DNA of 64,000 nt from Fallopia convolvulus (Eukaryota; Streptophyta; Magnoliopsida; Caryophyllales; Polygonaceae). Each line of letters begins with the position of its first letter. Positions within the stretch are counted from its first letter, which is position 1. Both the position numbers and the translations under genes were made by a program. The stretch is taken from positions 23,580,494-23,644,493 of the forward strand of contig OZ024729.1 in assembly GCA_964016875.1 (NCBI GenBank), read 5' to 3'. Below, in pieces: positions 55,148 to 64,000 of this stretch. The notes below the pieces were generated by a model. It searched no databases, was not told the origin of the DNA, and was given only the letters and a program-made list of their open reading frames with translations.

Positions 55148-56147
55148 CTACACAATAGAGGGCAAAAGCTTCTTTCTAGGCAAGGTTAGTGGTAAAGGAG
55201 CTTTTCCCGTTAGCTCAAGAGGAAGCTTATTGTAAGCATCCAACTCATTGACAATTTCCTGTATGTTAGTTGATAGAGTGAAATCCAAACTGGAATTGAC
55301 AATAATAGATTGCAAATCATCTAGGTGATTCTCATCAAAAACATCTTGCACCATAGGCTCAAGCACATCAATAGCATAAACAAAATAATCATTAGATGGA
55401 TATTTCATGGCTTAATAGATATTATAAAATAGTTTGGTTATCAAAATCCATAGTTAAAGAACCAGTACTCACATTTATTTTCGTATTGGCGGTTGTCAAA
55501 AAGTGTCTCCCTAATAGAATAGGGATTGCATGATTATCATGTTTCATATTGAGCACATAAAAATCAGCAAGAAAAGTAAGATCGCCAATCAGTACCAAAA
55601 CATCCTCTACAATTCCTATAGGATGCACATTAGACCTATCAACTAGCTGAATGGAAATAGTAGTTGCATGCATAGGTCCAAGTTTCAAGGATTCTCATAA
55701 AGAAGAAGGCATAACGTTAATGGAAGCGCCCAAATCTAGCATAGTTTTGTTGAACTTAGTACCTCCAATTGTGATAGGAATGGAGAGCATACCTGGATCC
55801 CCATATTTCATAGGTAAGCACTTTTAAAATACCTCTGAAACATGTTCGCTTACCTTTTTCTTGTTGTTCCTGACCTGATTCTTCTTTGTAGTACACATCC
55901 GCTTTAAGAACTTAGCATAACGAGATATAGAATTGATCAAATTGAGTACAGGAATTTTTACCTCTACATTTTTGAACATCTCAAATATATCCTTGTCTTG
56001 CGCAAGTGGCTTCGTACCCTTCAATGAAGATGGGAATGGAGGAACGGGCTTCCATTTGGGGAAAAATGGAGTTTTCAACACTTTCTCAACATTTGATGCT
56101 TCTGCACGCAGGTGGTGGTCGTTGCCTTCTTTATAATCAGCAAACAA
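55148..56147 (-). pseudogene. Athila-type aspartic protease region
   Basis: Minus-strand order: KPVPPFPSSLKG and IFEMFKNVEVKIPVLNLI (56,080-55,930); TMLDLGASINVMPSSL (about 55,752-55,705, DLGA in place of DSGA/DLGA types); LVDRSNVHPIGIVEDVLV (about 55,625) and ILLGRHFLTTANTKINV. Stops fall at about 55,824 and 55,692. The frame 55,408-55,148 continues toward RT (KYPSNDYFVYAIDVLEP). Confidence 0.85.
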
Positions 56148-56221
56148 GGAATTAAAGTGGTGACGTTGCCGTGTAGGTGGCGGTCATCGTCGTCTCCTTC
56201 GTTAACTGGCCTTTTCTGTCT

Positions 56222-57491
56222 TCAAGATGTTTTCCACTTCTCAAAGTGACAACACTTACGTATGTTCGGATTTGCCTCGGTTTGAGAGGGGAGCTTACCC
56301 GAGTCCTTCGCTTCAAGTTTGCTCACAGCTTGAGAGATTTGCGCTATATCCCTTTCTAAGTTTTGAATGCTTATTGATGTAGTTTCTTGGAATTGCAATT
56401 GTCTCTTGGTCATCTTAGAGACATTCTCTTTTAGACTCATATTATTTTGCATCAACATCTTCAACATGCTATCCATAGAAGGGGTTGTGTTAGAGTTCTG
56501 TCCTTGGTGTCTTAGCATAGATGGTCTAGCTTGTGGGAGATTATTTTGTTGTTGATTTGGTTCTTGATCTCTCCATCTAAAGTGAGGGTGATCCTTCCAT
56601 CTTGGATTATAGGTGTTGGAATAAGGATCGTATTTAGGCTTGATTTGAAATCCTCCAACCACACTTACTTCCTCTTGTAGTGTAGGACATGAATCAGTAG
56701 GATGCAAGTCGTCATGATAAATCTCACAAGCCTTAGCCTACTAAGTTGTACCTTTCAACTTCAAATGCCTCACCTCTTCTTTCAACACATCAAAATTAGC
56801 TTGATCAATATTTGATTGAGAATGTCGGTGACAAGCTTTGGGAGCCTCTCTCATTGTGTTGTCTAGAGTCATCAACCAATGTAGCAAATATGTCTAGAGC
56901 CTCTTCATAGGTTCTATTAATGATGTTCCCACCACATGCAGAGTTAACCATCCGACGATCATCTTCACAGAGTCCTCCATGGAGATAAAGAATAAGATCA
57001 TGATTAGCATAGCCATGTTAGGGGCGACTCTTCACTATTTTCTTGAAGCGCTCAAAGTATTCATAGAGAGACTCATTTTGAAGTTGCTCTATGTTGCAGA
57101 TCTTCTTCTTGAGTTGATTATATTTGATTGCAGGAAAGTATTCGTCAAGAAACAACTTCTTCAAATTCACTCAAGTAGTAACGCTTACTAGGGGTAGAGA
57201 ATGACACCAGTCTTTAGCAGATTCCTTCAAAGAAAAAGAAAATGCTCTCAACCTCATATGTTCCTCAGTAATGTCAGATGGCCACATGTTGTTGTAGACA
57301 TCAATGAACTCATCAAGGTGCTGAATAGGATCCTCAAGTAGAGTTCCATTGAATTTCGGGAGTAGATGGACTACTCCTGTCTTAAGCTCAAATTTAACCA
57401 CATCACCAAGGGCCTGAAATTGCACTACACGAGTTGGTTGATTCATGGTAGGAGATGTCAAGCTTTCAAGAGTGACACAGTTACTAGCCAT
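56222..57491 (-). pseudogene. Athila-type gag
   Basis: The start MASNCVTLESLTSP...FELKTGVVHLLPKFNG leads into the retrotransposon gag capsid (DPIQHLDEFIDVYNNM, LRAFSFSLKESAKDWCHSLP). The middle (about 57,170-56,710) is frameshifted. The C-terminal frame 56,707-56,222 has HPTDSCPTLQE, a glutamine-rich linker and DIAQISQAVSKLEAKDSGKL, the same kind of motif seen in the 7,655-8,098 gag fragment. Confidence 0.88.
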
Positions 57492-57660
57492 TGTTTCAGA
57501 CTCTTATAGTAGTGCAGGCATACTTCTACGAGTTCTATATAGCGTCCTCTCAATTTCTGAATCAAAAGAACAGGTGAATTATTAGTAACAAGGGTGTGAA
57601 CCATAAGATAGGTTCCCACCAATATTGGCCCAAAAAATCACACAAAAGACAAATTATTGT

Positions 57661-57680
57661 TTCCTTGAAAACGTTGCCAA
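57661..57680 (-). promoter_or_regulatory. Decayed PBS of the Athila-type element
   Basis: Minus strand TGGCAACGTTTTCAAGGA agrees with the tRNA-Asp site TGGCGCCGTTGCCGGGGA at 12 of 18 positions and lies two to three bases after the LTR end. Confidence 0.65.
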
Positions 57681-57682
57681 TT

Positions 57683-58650
57683 TGATAGCAACAATTTTTT
57701 CGTGTAAATTACTATTATGCAAGAGTTCAAACTAACTTACAACCGTAGTCTTTAGCAAGTAAGTGTCGAATCCTCAAAGAAACAAATTTATCTTTTGTAA
57801 TGAGTTTTATGTCAAACTTCGGTAACAAGGGGCTTTTTGTTTGTTTCCAATTCTAAACATGCAAAACTAACAAATTAAAAAGGTTGTGATTAACAAGATT
57901 TGGGAAATAGCTTAGCCAATCAAATATCTACAATCGTATGAAAAGTTGATCATTGATTTCAATTCAATATTCATACAAAGGAAATTACAATTCATTTTCG
58001 ATTATAACTAACATCACACCCAGATACTATTAGCCCTAACTAATTAAACAATCATGAAACCATCAAGATTCAGTTTAATCGTAACATTAAGGATAGGAAT
58101 ATAGGTGGATACAATTCTAACATAAAACAACCAATTTTAACCCTAAAATGTAAATTAATTCTCTTTTACATATGACTAGCATAACCAGATACTAGTACGA
58201 TGCAGTCACTACTTCGTAATAGAGATGTTCAACCAGAAACAATTAGTTCTAGCAAATAGATCTAATAACAACAAACGTCAGATGATCAGGCTAAAAGTTG
58301 TCAAAATAAATCAATAGAGGTTCAAGCAAGAGAAAAGATTAAATTCATGCGATAGATAAATGATTAGAAATCTCGCAAGTTAATCAAAGCGATGCTTCAA
58401 TTATGTGACTAAGCAAAATAATTCAGTTCGCCATAAACATTACGTAAAACCTAGAATGAAAATTAATGATCATGATAGCAAGAGTTCATTCTCTTTAAAC
58501 CTAATATAGCAGAAAGAAAAGTCTAAAATTACATAAAATCCGAAAGATAAAAAGATAATAAAATGATACAAATTAAAATAAAACGCGGAGTTTTGGGTCA
58601 ACAGTTTCAAACACTAACGGTGGGCGCTGCTAGATAGGAGTTAAGTTTTA
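57683..58650 (-). mobile_element. 5' LTR of the Athila-type element
   Basis: The inner end (plus strand TGATAGCAACA) is fixed by the PBS. The outer end is not fixed: about 58,650 is an estimate, and the 3' LTR is only a stub, so no pairwise comparison is possible. Confidence 0.55.
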
Positions 58651-58769
58651 TAAACATACATACAATACTAAAAGAGATAGTTAATTGATTTACATAATTC
58701 TCTGATTTATCTCTAAATTGATCTTTATTGATAACTAGTTGAATTCCCATGATACTCACTGAGTGATTT

Positions 58770-58875
58770 TACTAAAGATTATGCAATTTTTTTTTGATAA
58801 GGAAAGTAATTAGGGTGACCACTAACAACCCTATAGTAATTAGGGTGACCACTAAAGATTATGCAATAATATGAT
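58770..58875. repeat. Short local duplication
   Basis: AGTAATTAGGGTGACCACTA occurs twice (about 58,805 and 58,837) and ACTAAAGATTATGCAA twice (about 58,771 and 58,851), around a T-run followed by GATAAGG. Confidence 0.85.
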
Positions 58876-59720
58876 TTTAATATAACATTTAAAATACTTC
58901 TATATAATATAGGAATAAAATTATGTAAATTATAAAAAAAAAAATTAAGATCGTGCCACATATTTTAATTGAATATATTTTAAAATTATTTTTATTATTT
59001 GTTGAGATCTTGCCCTATATTTTGATTCAAATTTTTAAAATGTTAATTTCACATGAATTTAATATTTTTAAATATTTTTTTAATTTTTTAAAGATATTAA
59101 TCTGCATAAAATAATTAGTTTTATAAAATATTTATTACATGTATTTGAGATCTCATCTTTTACTTTGTAATGAATATAATAATATTTTTAAATGCAAGGA
59201 CATTTATATAAAATTTAGTATAGAAGATAATATAGAGAAAAAATATAAAAAAAATATAATGTTATAATTTAAAGATAATTACAGTAGGATATCTAGTAAG
59301 AATAATATATCTTATTAAAATAATTTTTTAACATTAATTTATTAAAATTTAGGTAGATATACCAATGTATATTAAAATATGTCATATATTCTAAAAATAA
59401 TTTATTATATTGCAAAATATCTACATATAGATAAAAAAAATTATATACTTGGAGTGCAAGATTTGTTAAAAGATAAAAGAAAATTTATTATTTATATAAT
59501 TAATGTAAAAAATATTAGGATATAGATCAAGTTTTATTAAAAGATATGCATAAAATTAATATAAAAAGTATCAACATATAGATAGATCAAGTTATTATAA
59601 TATAAAAAATTGGATGTATAGAAAGAATAATACAAGTTATTATTAAAACACTTGACATTATTTTATTCAAGTAATACCACGTGGTACAATTTTTTCAACA
59701 AACATGGCTTCTGTTTTATA
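58876..59720 (-). mobile_element. AT-rich repeat related to 26,503-27,585 (Helitron-like)
   Basis: In opposite orientation to the other copy. Shared text includes ACAGTAGGATATCTA, GATAAAAGATAAAATATTT-type blocks, and TTCAACAAACATGGCTTCTG near the right end. The right end on the minus strand reads TCTACCTAATACATTATAAA, compatible with a Helitron 5' TC start. The two copies are clearly diverged. Confidence 0.55.
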
Positions 59721-60724
59721 ATGTATTAGGTAGATCTTTGATTGGTCTTGACTAATGATCTGATTTGTATGTTTTGGTCTTGAGTTCTCTTATTACGTGA
59801 ATATCACGAGACTTTAACTAGTTAGACTTGATTTCCAGTTAAGATGACCTTTTTTTTGATAGACCTTAGGAATTATCATAGGCCATTAAAGGAGGCTAAT
59901 TATTCTAATAGTCCTATTATATAATTTTTTAAGATATACTCATTTGTCTTGTTTATTTGCATTGTCATTTGATTATTTTGGTCTTATTTATGTTATTCTT
60001 ACCTATACCTTTAAAAGAACATATTATTTATATTGCCATTTCCTCGACGTTTTGTTTCTTATCAATTTTGGGATTGTCGTTTTACCATTTCGCGTTTCCC
60101 ATTTTGAGTTTTGCGTTGCCGTTTCGTTTTTCGCATTTTGCATTATTCCGTTTCACGTTTTAAGATAACATGGCTATTTTGTCAATAGCTATATATGTGG
60201 AATTCTCTAGAAGATATTATAGGGTGGTTCATATTAATCAATCTTGAATTCGTCCTTGCTTATTTACAGTACTGGTACATCATCCATAAAGGAAAATAAC
60301 TAGATTTGTTTAAAACCCCTCCTAGGCTAAAACCTAGTACGCCACTGTGGCTTTTCCTTGGATGCCTCTCTCACTATAAGAATATGTGTCTCATATAATG
60401 TTATCATGTTTGTTTTGTTTATTCTACAACCAATGGAATTGTTCCATTAACCGTTCTTTTTTTTTTTTTTTGATCCACCCCCATCCATTAACCGTTCTTT
60501 GTATGAGCATGACTAATACATTCTATTCTTATTATTAGATGTTGTAAGTTGTAACTTGTATAAGACATGAAATGAATTACGTTGGTCACCACGTACTAAT
60601 TGGGAAACTGAGATCGGACTAATTAAAAAAAAGGGGGAGACCGAGAAAATTAAGACACATACATTTCAATAATGTCGGCATGAGTTAATGCTTGGACAAC
60701 AACAACCACAATACTCTACCAAAA
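59721..60724. other. Intergenic DNA downstream of the DUF26 gene
   Basis: No gene seen. The reading frames near 59,950-60,165 are low-complexity Phe/Leu-rich frames and are not convincing. T-runs followed by GAT occur (about 59,853). Confidence 0.5.
60443..60500. repeat. 17-bp direct repeats around a T-tract insert
   Basis: TCCATTAACCGTTCTTT lies at 60,443-60,459 and again at 60,484-60,500, enclosing about 24 bases (T-run plus GATCCACCCCCA). This has the form of a target-site duplication around a tiny, minus-strand poly(A)-ended retroposed fragment. Confidence 0.7.
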
Positions 60725-62878
60725 TCAGACGTTGAAATCTGAGGCACCCAAGTAAAACTTATCCTCTTCATACCTCACATTACAACTGGGAAAGAGGAAC
60801 CTGGCTCCCCTCTGCCCGGTCGAAGTCGACCGTGACTCAATCTCTCTCACCGCATCCTCCAAACACTTGAAACAATCCCTCCTCGTCAAATCCGGCGTGC
60901 ACTGCGCCACCGCAAAAATCTTAACGGTCTCATTAACAAAAGTTTCTCCGGTCACATATTTGAGCTTTGAATTCCCTGCCGAGGCCTTCCGCGGGAACCG
61001 CTGTAGTAGCTTGTCCACAGCCCGTCCGTATCGCTTTGCGTCCGAAGCGAAAAGCCCGCGGTTCATGACCCAATACGGAGTCTCCTCCATGACTCTCAGC
61101 ATTGGGTCGGACTCGGACGAGTAGCGAACCATGCAGTCGTCCGACCACGCAATAACCTGTACGTTGGGACAAATGAAATTGAATCGGCTAATCATGAAAG
61201 AGTAGTAACACATATTCAGTGTGACATATGATTGAGACTTGAGAGTATGAGGACTACACCCACACACGGCCACACCACACGTAGCTAATTAAACTAATCA
61301 ATACTCCCTTCATTTAAAAATCATTGTTTTTTAGGGTGATTTTGTTTTTCAAAAATCAATTCCTTCAAAATTATCTTCCACTAAAACTTAACAAATGAGT
61401 AAAAATCTTCTTTCATATATATTCAAGTATATATGGAAATTAATCAGTAGATTTCTTAAAGCAAAGATCCTTTTAAAGATACGATAGATCATTTCTTTGC
61501 CTTAAATTAAAGTAGACAAGGCTAGTTAAGTAAATTCAAGAACATTCTTAATCTGCCTTAAAAATACTAAAACAAGAATGATTTCTAAGCGGTTGGAGTA
61601 CTAGTCCTACCCTGCTTGAGTATGAAAGGGGCCTCTTTGTTAAAATTGTGGCAAGTGGCTTTATAGTCATTATACACCACACTCACCATCCGGATCACCT
61701 ATTCCACGTTATTTTCCATTCCCTATTCCAGCCCTCCATTATTGGTCCACTTTGATGTTCTCATTTCTATTTGTCATTGATAGATATCTCTTTTTTTTAT
61801 TGTCCTAATAAATGAAAAAAATATTCTTTTTATCTGAAAATAAATCCAAATATTTATTTTGTTTACTACTTTTAAGAGTTTTTTTTGATGGGATGAACAC
61901 TACCTATAAGAGTCGAAACGAAGATTTTAGGATACTACCTGGAGACTTAACTGCTTGATCCGAAGACTGTAAGTTTTTTCTTCCTTCTTCCAAACATGCC
62001 AAGTATTTTCAGAATCCAAATAGTCAACTCTCTAAGGCCTTCTTTGTTTCTATACTAGGAATCGGATTGGAATGAGGAATCGGGTTGGAATAGGAATCAC
62101 ACATACCTTAATTTTGAGATGGGATAAAATCTAGTATATTTAATTGGTATGAAAATCAATTATTCTCATCCTTTTGTAAAAACAAAGACTAATATAGGTT
62201 TGGCTCATTCCTAAAACCATTCTCTATATCAAGGGTATAGAAACAAACGTTGCATAAAATTACCATCTTCTATATATATACTCCTGTACGGCATAATTAG
62301 TCGAACTATTTCCAAATTAATCGCAACTTTTTAATCTATTAGTAAAATAATTAAACAAATCAATCTGGCTAATCAAACCAATAAAATATAAAAAAAAAAC
62401 AACTATGTCAAAAGAACTCGATATTTCTATAAGCTATTATTATTGCTTGGCCAGCCATGACTCAGTTTATCTTAATCAAAATGCTTTGAATTAAGATTAA
62501 GCAGTTGATGTAACAAACCTTCTTTTGGTTAGGGCACAAGTTTTGGAGTTGATTGATCGCGTACGTTTGACACGTGTGGCAGTCGCTGACATCAACGTCG
62601 CCTCGGCAGAGTGAGATCAGGCTGACGTCATCATAGGGGGACTGGCCGGTGGAGAAGTAGTAGAAGCCGTAGGGGACGTCGGTGGTGGTGGTTTTGGCGA
62701 GGAGGGCGTCGAGGTTTTGCTTGTAGGTGCTTTCGGCAGTGTAGTTACCGTTGACGTTGTCGCACTCGTAGACCCATACCATAAGCACGGCGGCGGCCGG
62801 AGAGATCAGTGACGTGTGGAGGAGGAGTAGTAGGAGAAGGGAAATTAAGTGGCTTAAAATGGCATTTTGGGTTGCCAT
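60725..62878 (-). CDS. Secreted double-DUF26 protein (cysteine-rich repeat secretory protein)
   Basis: Two exons. Exon 1 is 62,878-62,519, from ATG to donor AAG|GTTTGT. Exon 2 is 61,156-60,725, after acceptor TACAG and ending in a stop. The join is phase 0 and gives 263 residues. Residues 1-29 form a signal peptide (MATQNAIL... LLLLLLLHTSLISPAAA). Domain 1 (about 35-135) has CRGDVDVSDCHTC, and domain 2 (about 150-255) has CTPDLTRRDCFKC; both match the C-X8-C-X2-C DUF26 signature. IAWSDDCMVRYS follows the splice site. There is no transmembrane segment or kinase, so it is a secreted, apoplastic-type member rather than a CRK or plasmodesmal protein. DUF26 proteins are linked to stress and pathogen responses, and one ginkgo member binds mannose; the ligand here is unknown. 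The 1.36-kb intron holds several MITE-like insertions. It is the only intact host gene in the window. Confidence 0.92.
61304..61598. mobile_element. Stowaway-like MITE in the DUF26 intron
   Basis: Ends CTCCCTTCATTTAAAAATCATT and the inverse AATGATTTCTAAGCGGTTGGAG are flanked by TA (61,302-61,303 and 61,599-61,600). Non-coding. Confidence 0.85.
61880..61985 (-). mobile_element. Possible SINE remnant in the DUF26 intron
   Basis: On the minus strand, GTTTCGACTCT resembles a tRNA-type B box and the block ends in ATCAAAAAAAA. This is weak but structured like a short tRNA-derived SINE. No A box or target duplication was confirmed. Confidence 0.3.
62036..62254. mobile_element. Small MITE in the DUF26 intron
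   Basis: The inverted termini contain CTTTGTTTCTATAC and GTATAGAAACAAACG, flanked by TAA (62,033-62,035 and 62,255-62,257). Non-coding, 219 bases; Harbinger-like by its duplication. Confidence 0.7.
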
Positions 62879-63030
62879 GGTTTTTGGCTTCTTGTGTAGA
62901 TCGATAAACAAGAGGATGCTACCAAAACCAACTTGGATTTTCATAGTGGAAGTCTTAATTATTGATATGTATTGAATAGTCGCTGATCTAGAAAGTAGAC
63001 TTGGAATTAGTGGATTTGTGGATCGAGTGA

Positions 63031-63038
63031 CTATTTAT
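63031..63038 (-). promoter_or_regulatory. TATA-like box of the DUF26 gene
   Basis: Minus strand AGATAAATAGTC lies about 155 bases before the start codon, a normal plant spacing for a 5' UTR of roughly 120 bases. No other promoter element was assigned. Confidence 0.5.
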
Positions 63039-63270
63039 CTCAGTACTTTCCGAGAAAATTAAATGCGGTGTTGAATTATATATAAAGGTTAATTTTTTCA
63101 TTTTTATATTCAAAGAAGATTTGGATTTTAATGATTGTCAAGGTATTTTTATATTATTATTTTTTTGATCAAAGGGGAGACTTATTATTAATTAAGCAAT
63201 AATATTTTGGTCACTCGGACCTACAATATCAGAAAGAACAAGTTCATGAATGAAAATGGGCAGATCATTA

Positions 63271-63637
63271 GGGCATTTCTAACAGCTTCTCTATAATTTT
63301 CTCCAAAATAAAGAGTCAAAAGTCATATTATCCAAATAAAATTTACTTTAACTCCAATAGCTTCTTCATTTTAGAGAATCTTACTTTTATTAGTTTTATT
63401 TGTATATAAATTTTTTTTATAAAATTTCATATGGCTAATCACAAGTTTCCATGTATATACTTTTAATTAATGCATGCATTCTCCAAATAAATTTGGAGAA
63501 TTCTCTAAATATACGGAAAACACTTCAATCTTTTGGAGAATTCTCTATTTTGGAGAACGGGATAAAGAATCTGTTGGATCATAAAATCTCTAAAAATACA
63601 AATACCAATATATATGGGGAATCTCTTGGAGATGCTC
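63271..63637. mobile_element. PIF/Harbinger-like MITE upstream of the DUF26 gene
   Basis: Ends GGGCATTTCTAACAGCTTCT and the inverse CTCTTGGAGATGCTC are flanked by TTA (63,268-63,270 and 63,638-63,640). GGAGAATTCTCTA recurs inside. It lies about 0.4 kb upstream of the start codon, in the putative promoter region. Confidence 0.82.
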
Positions 63638-64000
63638 TTAAAATGCATAAGGGAAGGGGCAAGGTTAAAAGCCCATTGTGCTAGAGCATCTTGGCATATG
63701 GGAAGGTATTTTTACATTTCAAGTCGTGCATATGGGGTGATTTTTTAGTATGATTTTTTTATAAGGGAAGAATTTATTCAGGAAAGAATTTTTTTTTAAA
63801 CATAGATATTATTTCTAGGATATTCTATAGTATAGAGAAACATAGGCTATTTTAGGATTATAATATTATATTCTCTTATTGTGTAATTTAATATGTCACT
63901 TTAGTAGACCTCATGTTGATCCACTTAAGTTAGTCTGATAATAAATTTATATTGCGGATCTTGCAACAAAGGCACGATGATAAAAATAAGAAAACATCAA
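63638..64000. other. Intergenic DNA at the window end
   Basis: AT-rich. It begins with another GAGCATCTTGGCATATGGGAAGG that resembles a MITE terminus, but no partner end was found. Nothing else recognised. Confidence 0.4.

Larger units (their letters stand above)
32541..58650 (-). mobile_element. Athila-type Ty3/gypsy element, old, split by several nested insertions
   Basis: The parts lie in order on the minus strand: 5' LTR (58,650-57,683), PBS, gag (57,491-56,222), protease (56,147-55,148), RT (55,000-54,200), RNase H (54,198-53,809), integrase (43,165-41,905), ORF1/env-like region (35,300-32,930) and PPT plus about 20 bases of 3' LTR (32,578-32,541). Between RNase H and integrase lies a CRM-type element; between integrase and ORF1 a lone LTR with a CACTA element; within ORF1 a Harbinger element. 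Coding continuity across each insertion was checked by reading frame context. The gag-pol-ORF1 order and tRNA-Asp-like PBS fit Athila. The low-coordinate end abuts the copia fragment without a clear target duplication. Confidence 0.8.

Noticed and set aside
59944..60168. Two overlapping Phe-rich ORFs that look like membrane proteins
   Set aside because: Both frames come from T-rich DNA, overlap each other, and lack any conserved pattern.
1..64000. tRNA, rRNA or known ncRNA genes
   Set aside because: No cloverleaf-like A/B box pair or rRNA core words were recognised; only retrotransposon primer sites matching tRNA 3' ends were seen. A tRNAscan or Rfam scan would be needed to exclude small ones.

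Overview
This window comes from the nuclear genome of a flowering plant, most likely a eudicot; the sequence alone does not identify the species. It is AT-rich, almost gene-free, and packed with plant transposon families: Ty3/gypsy of Athila and CRM type, Ty1/copia, an RTE-like LINE, CACTA, hAT, PIF/Harbinger and mariner/Stowaway elements, and Helitron-like sequence. The only convincing intact host gene is a two-exon gene on the minus strand at 60.7-62.9 kb. It encodes a secreted protein with two DUF26 domains (cysteine-rich repeat secretory protein type).

Layout of the first half. 1-3.7 kb is the 3' end and 3' LTR of a gypsy element with a Harbinger MITE in the LTR. 3.7-5.8 kb is AT-rich, with a 96-bp hairpin and degenerate tandem repeats. 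5,808-11,968 is a complete but pol-less gypsy element with matching LTRs, PBS, PPT, a 5-bp target duplication and a nested hAT element. 12-17 kb is mostly unassigned, with one LTR-like block. 17.3-19 kb is a decayed copia pol plus 3' LTR. 19.3-20.1 kb is a MITE with long inverted repeats, and 21.1-21.7 kb is a mariner MITE inside another. 22.1-27.8 kb is a copia 5' LTR, PBS and gag, split by an RTE LINE (minus strand) and then by two Helitron-like AT-rich blocks. 27.9-32.5 kb holds two more copia fragments in opposite orientations.

The second half is dominated by one old Athila-type element on the minus strand, running from about 58.6 kb (5' LTR) down to 32.5 kb (stub of the 3' LTR). It was opened by several later insertions. 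A CRM-type gypsy element (43,186-53,678, target duplication CTTGT) sits between its RNase H and integrase, and itself contains a short non-autonomous relative (47,110-50,057, target duplication GCACC). A lone LTR (35,356-41,359) lies between its integrase and its ORF1/env-like region and carries a CACTA element (36,574-41,030, target duplication TTA). A Harbinger element (33,788-34,810) interrupts the ORF1/env-like region.

The most interesting object is the CACTA element. It has no visible transposase. It carries exon-like pieces with plausible splice sites that read as parts of unrelated host proteins: a Ulp1/C48 cysteine protease C-terminus and a BRX-like domain piece on the minus strand, and a malectin-type receptor-kinase ectodomain piece on the plus strand. 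Together they suggest gene-fragment capture and a possible chimeric transcript. Nothing resembling a new defence or metabolic system was found. Nearly all coding sequence is broken by stops, frameshifts or nested insertions.
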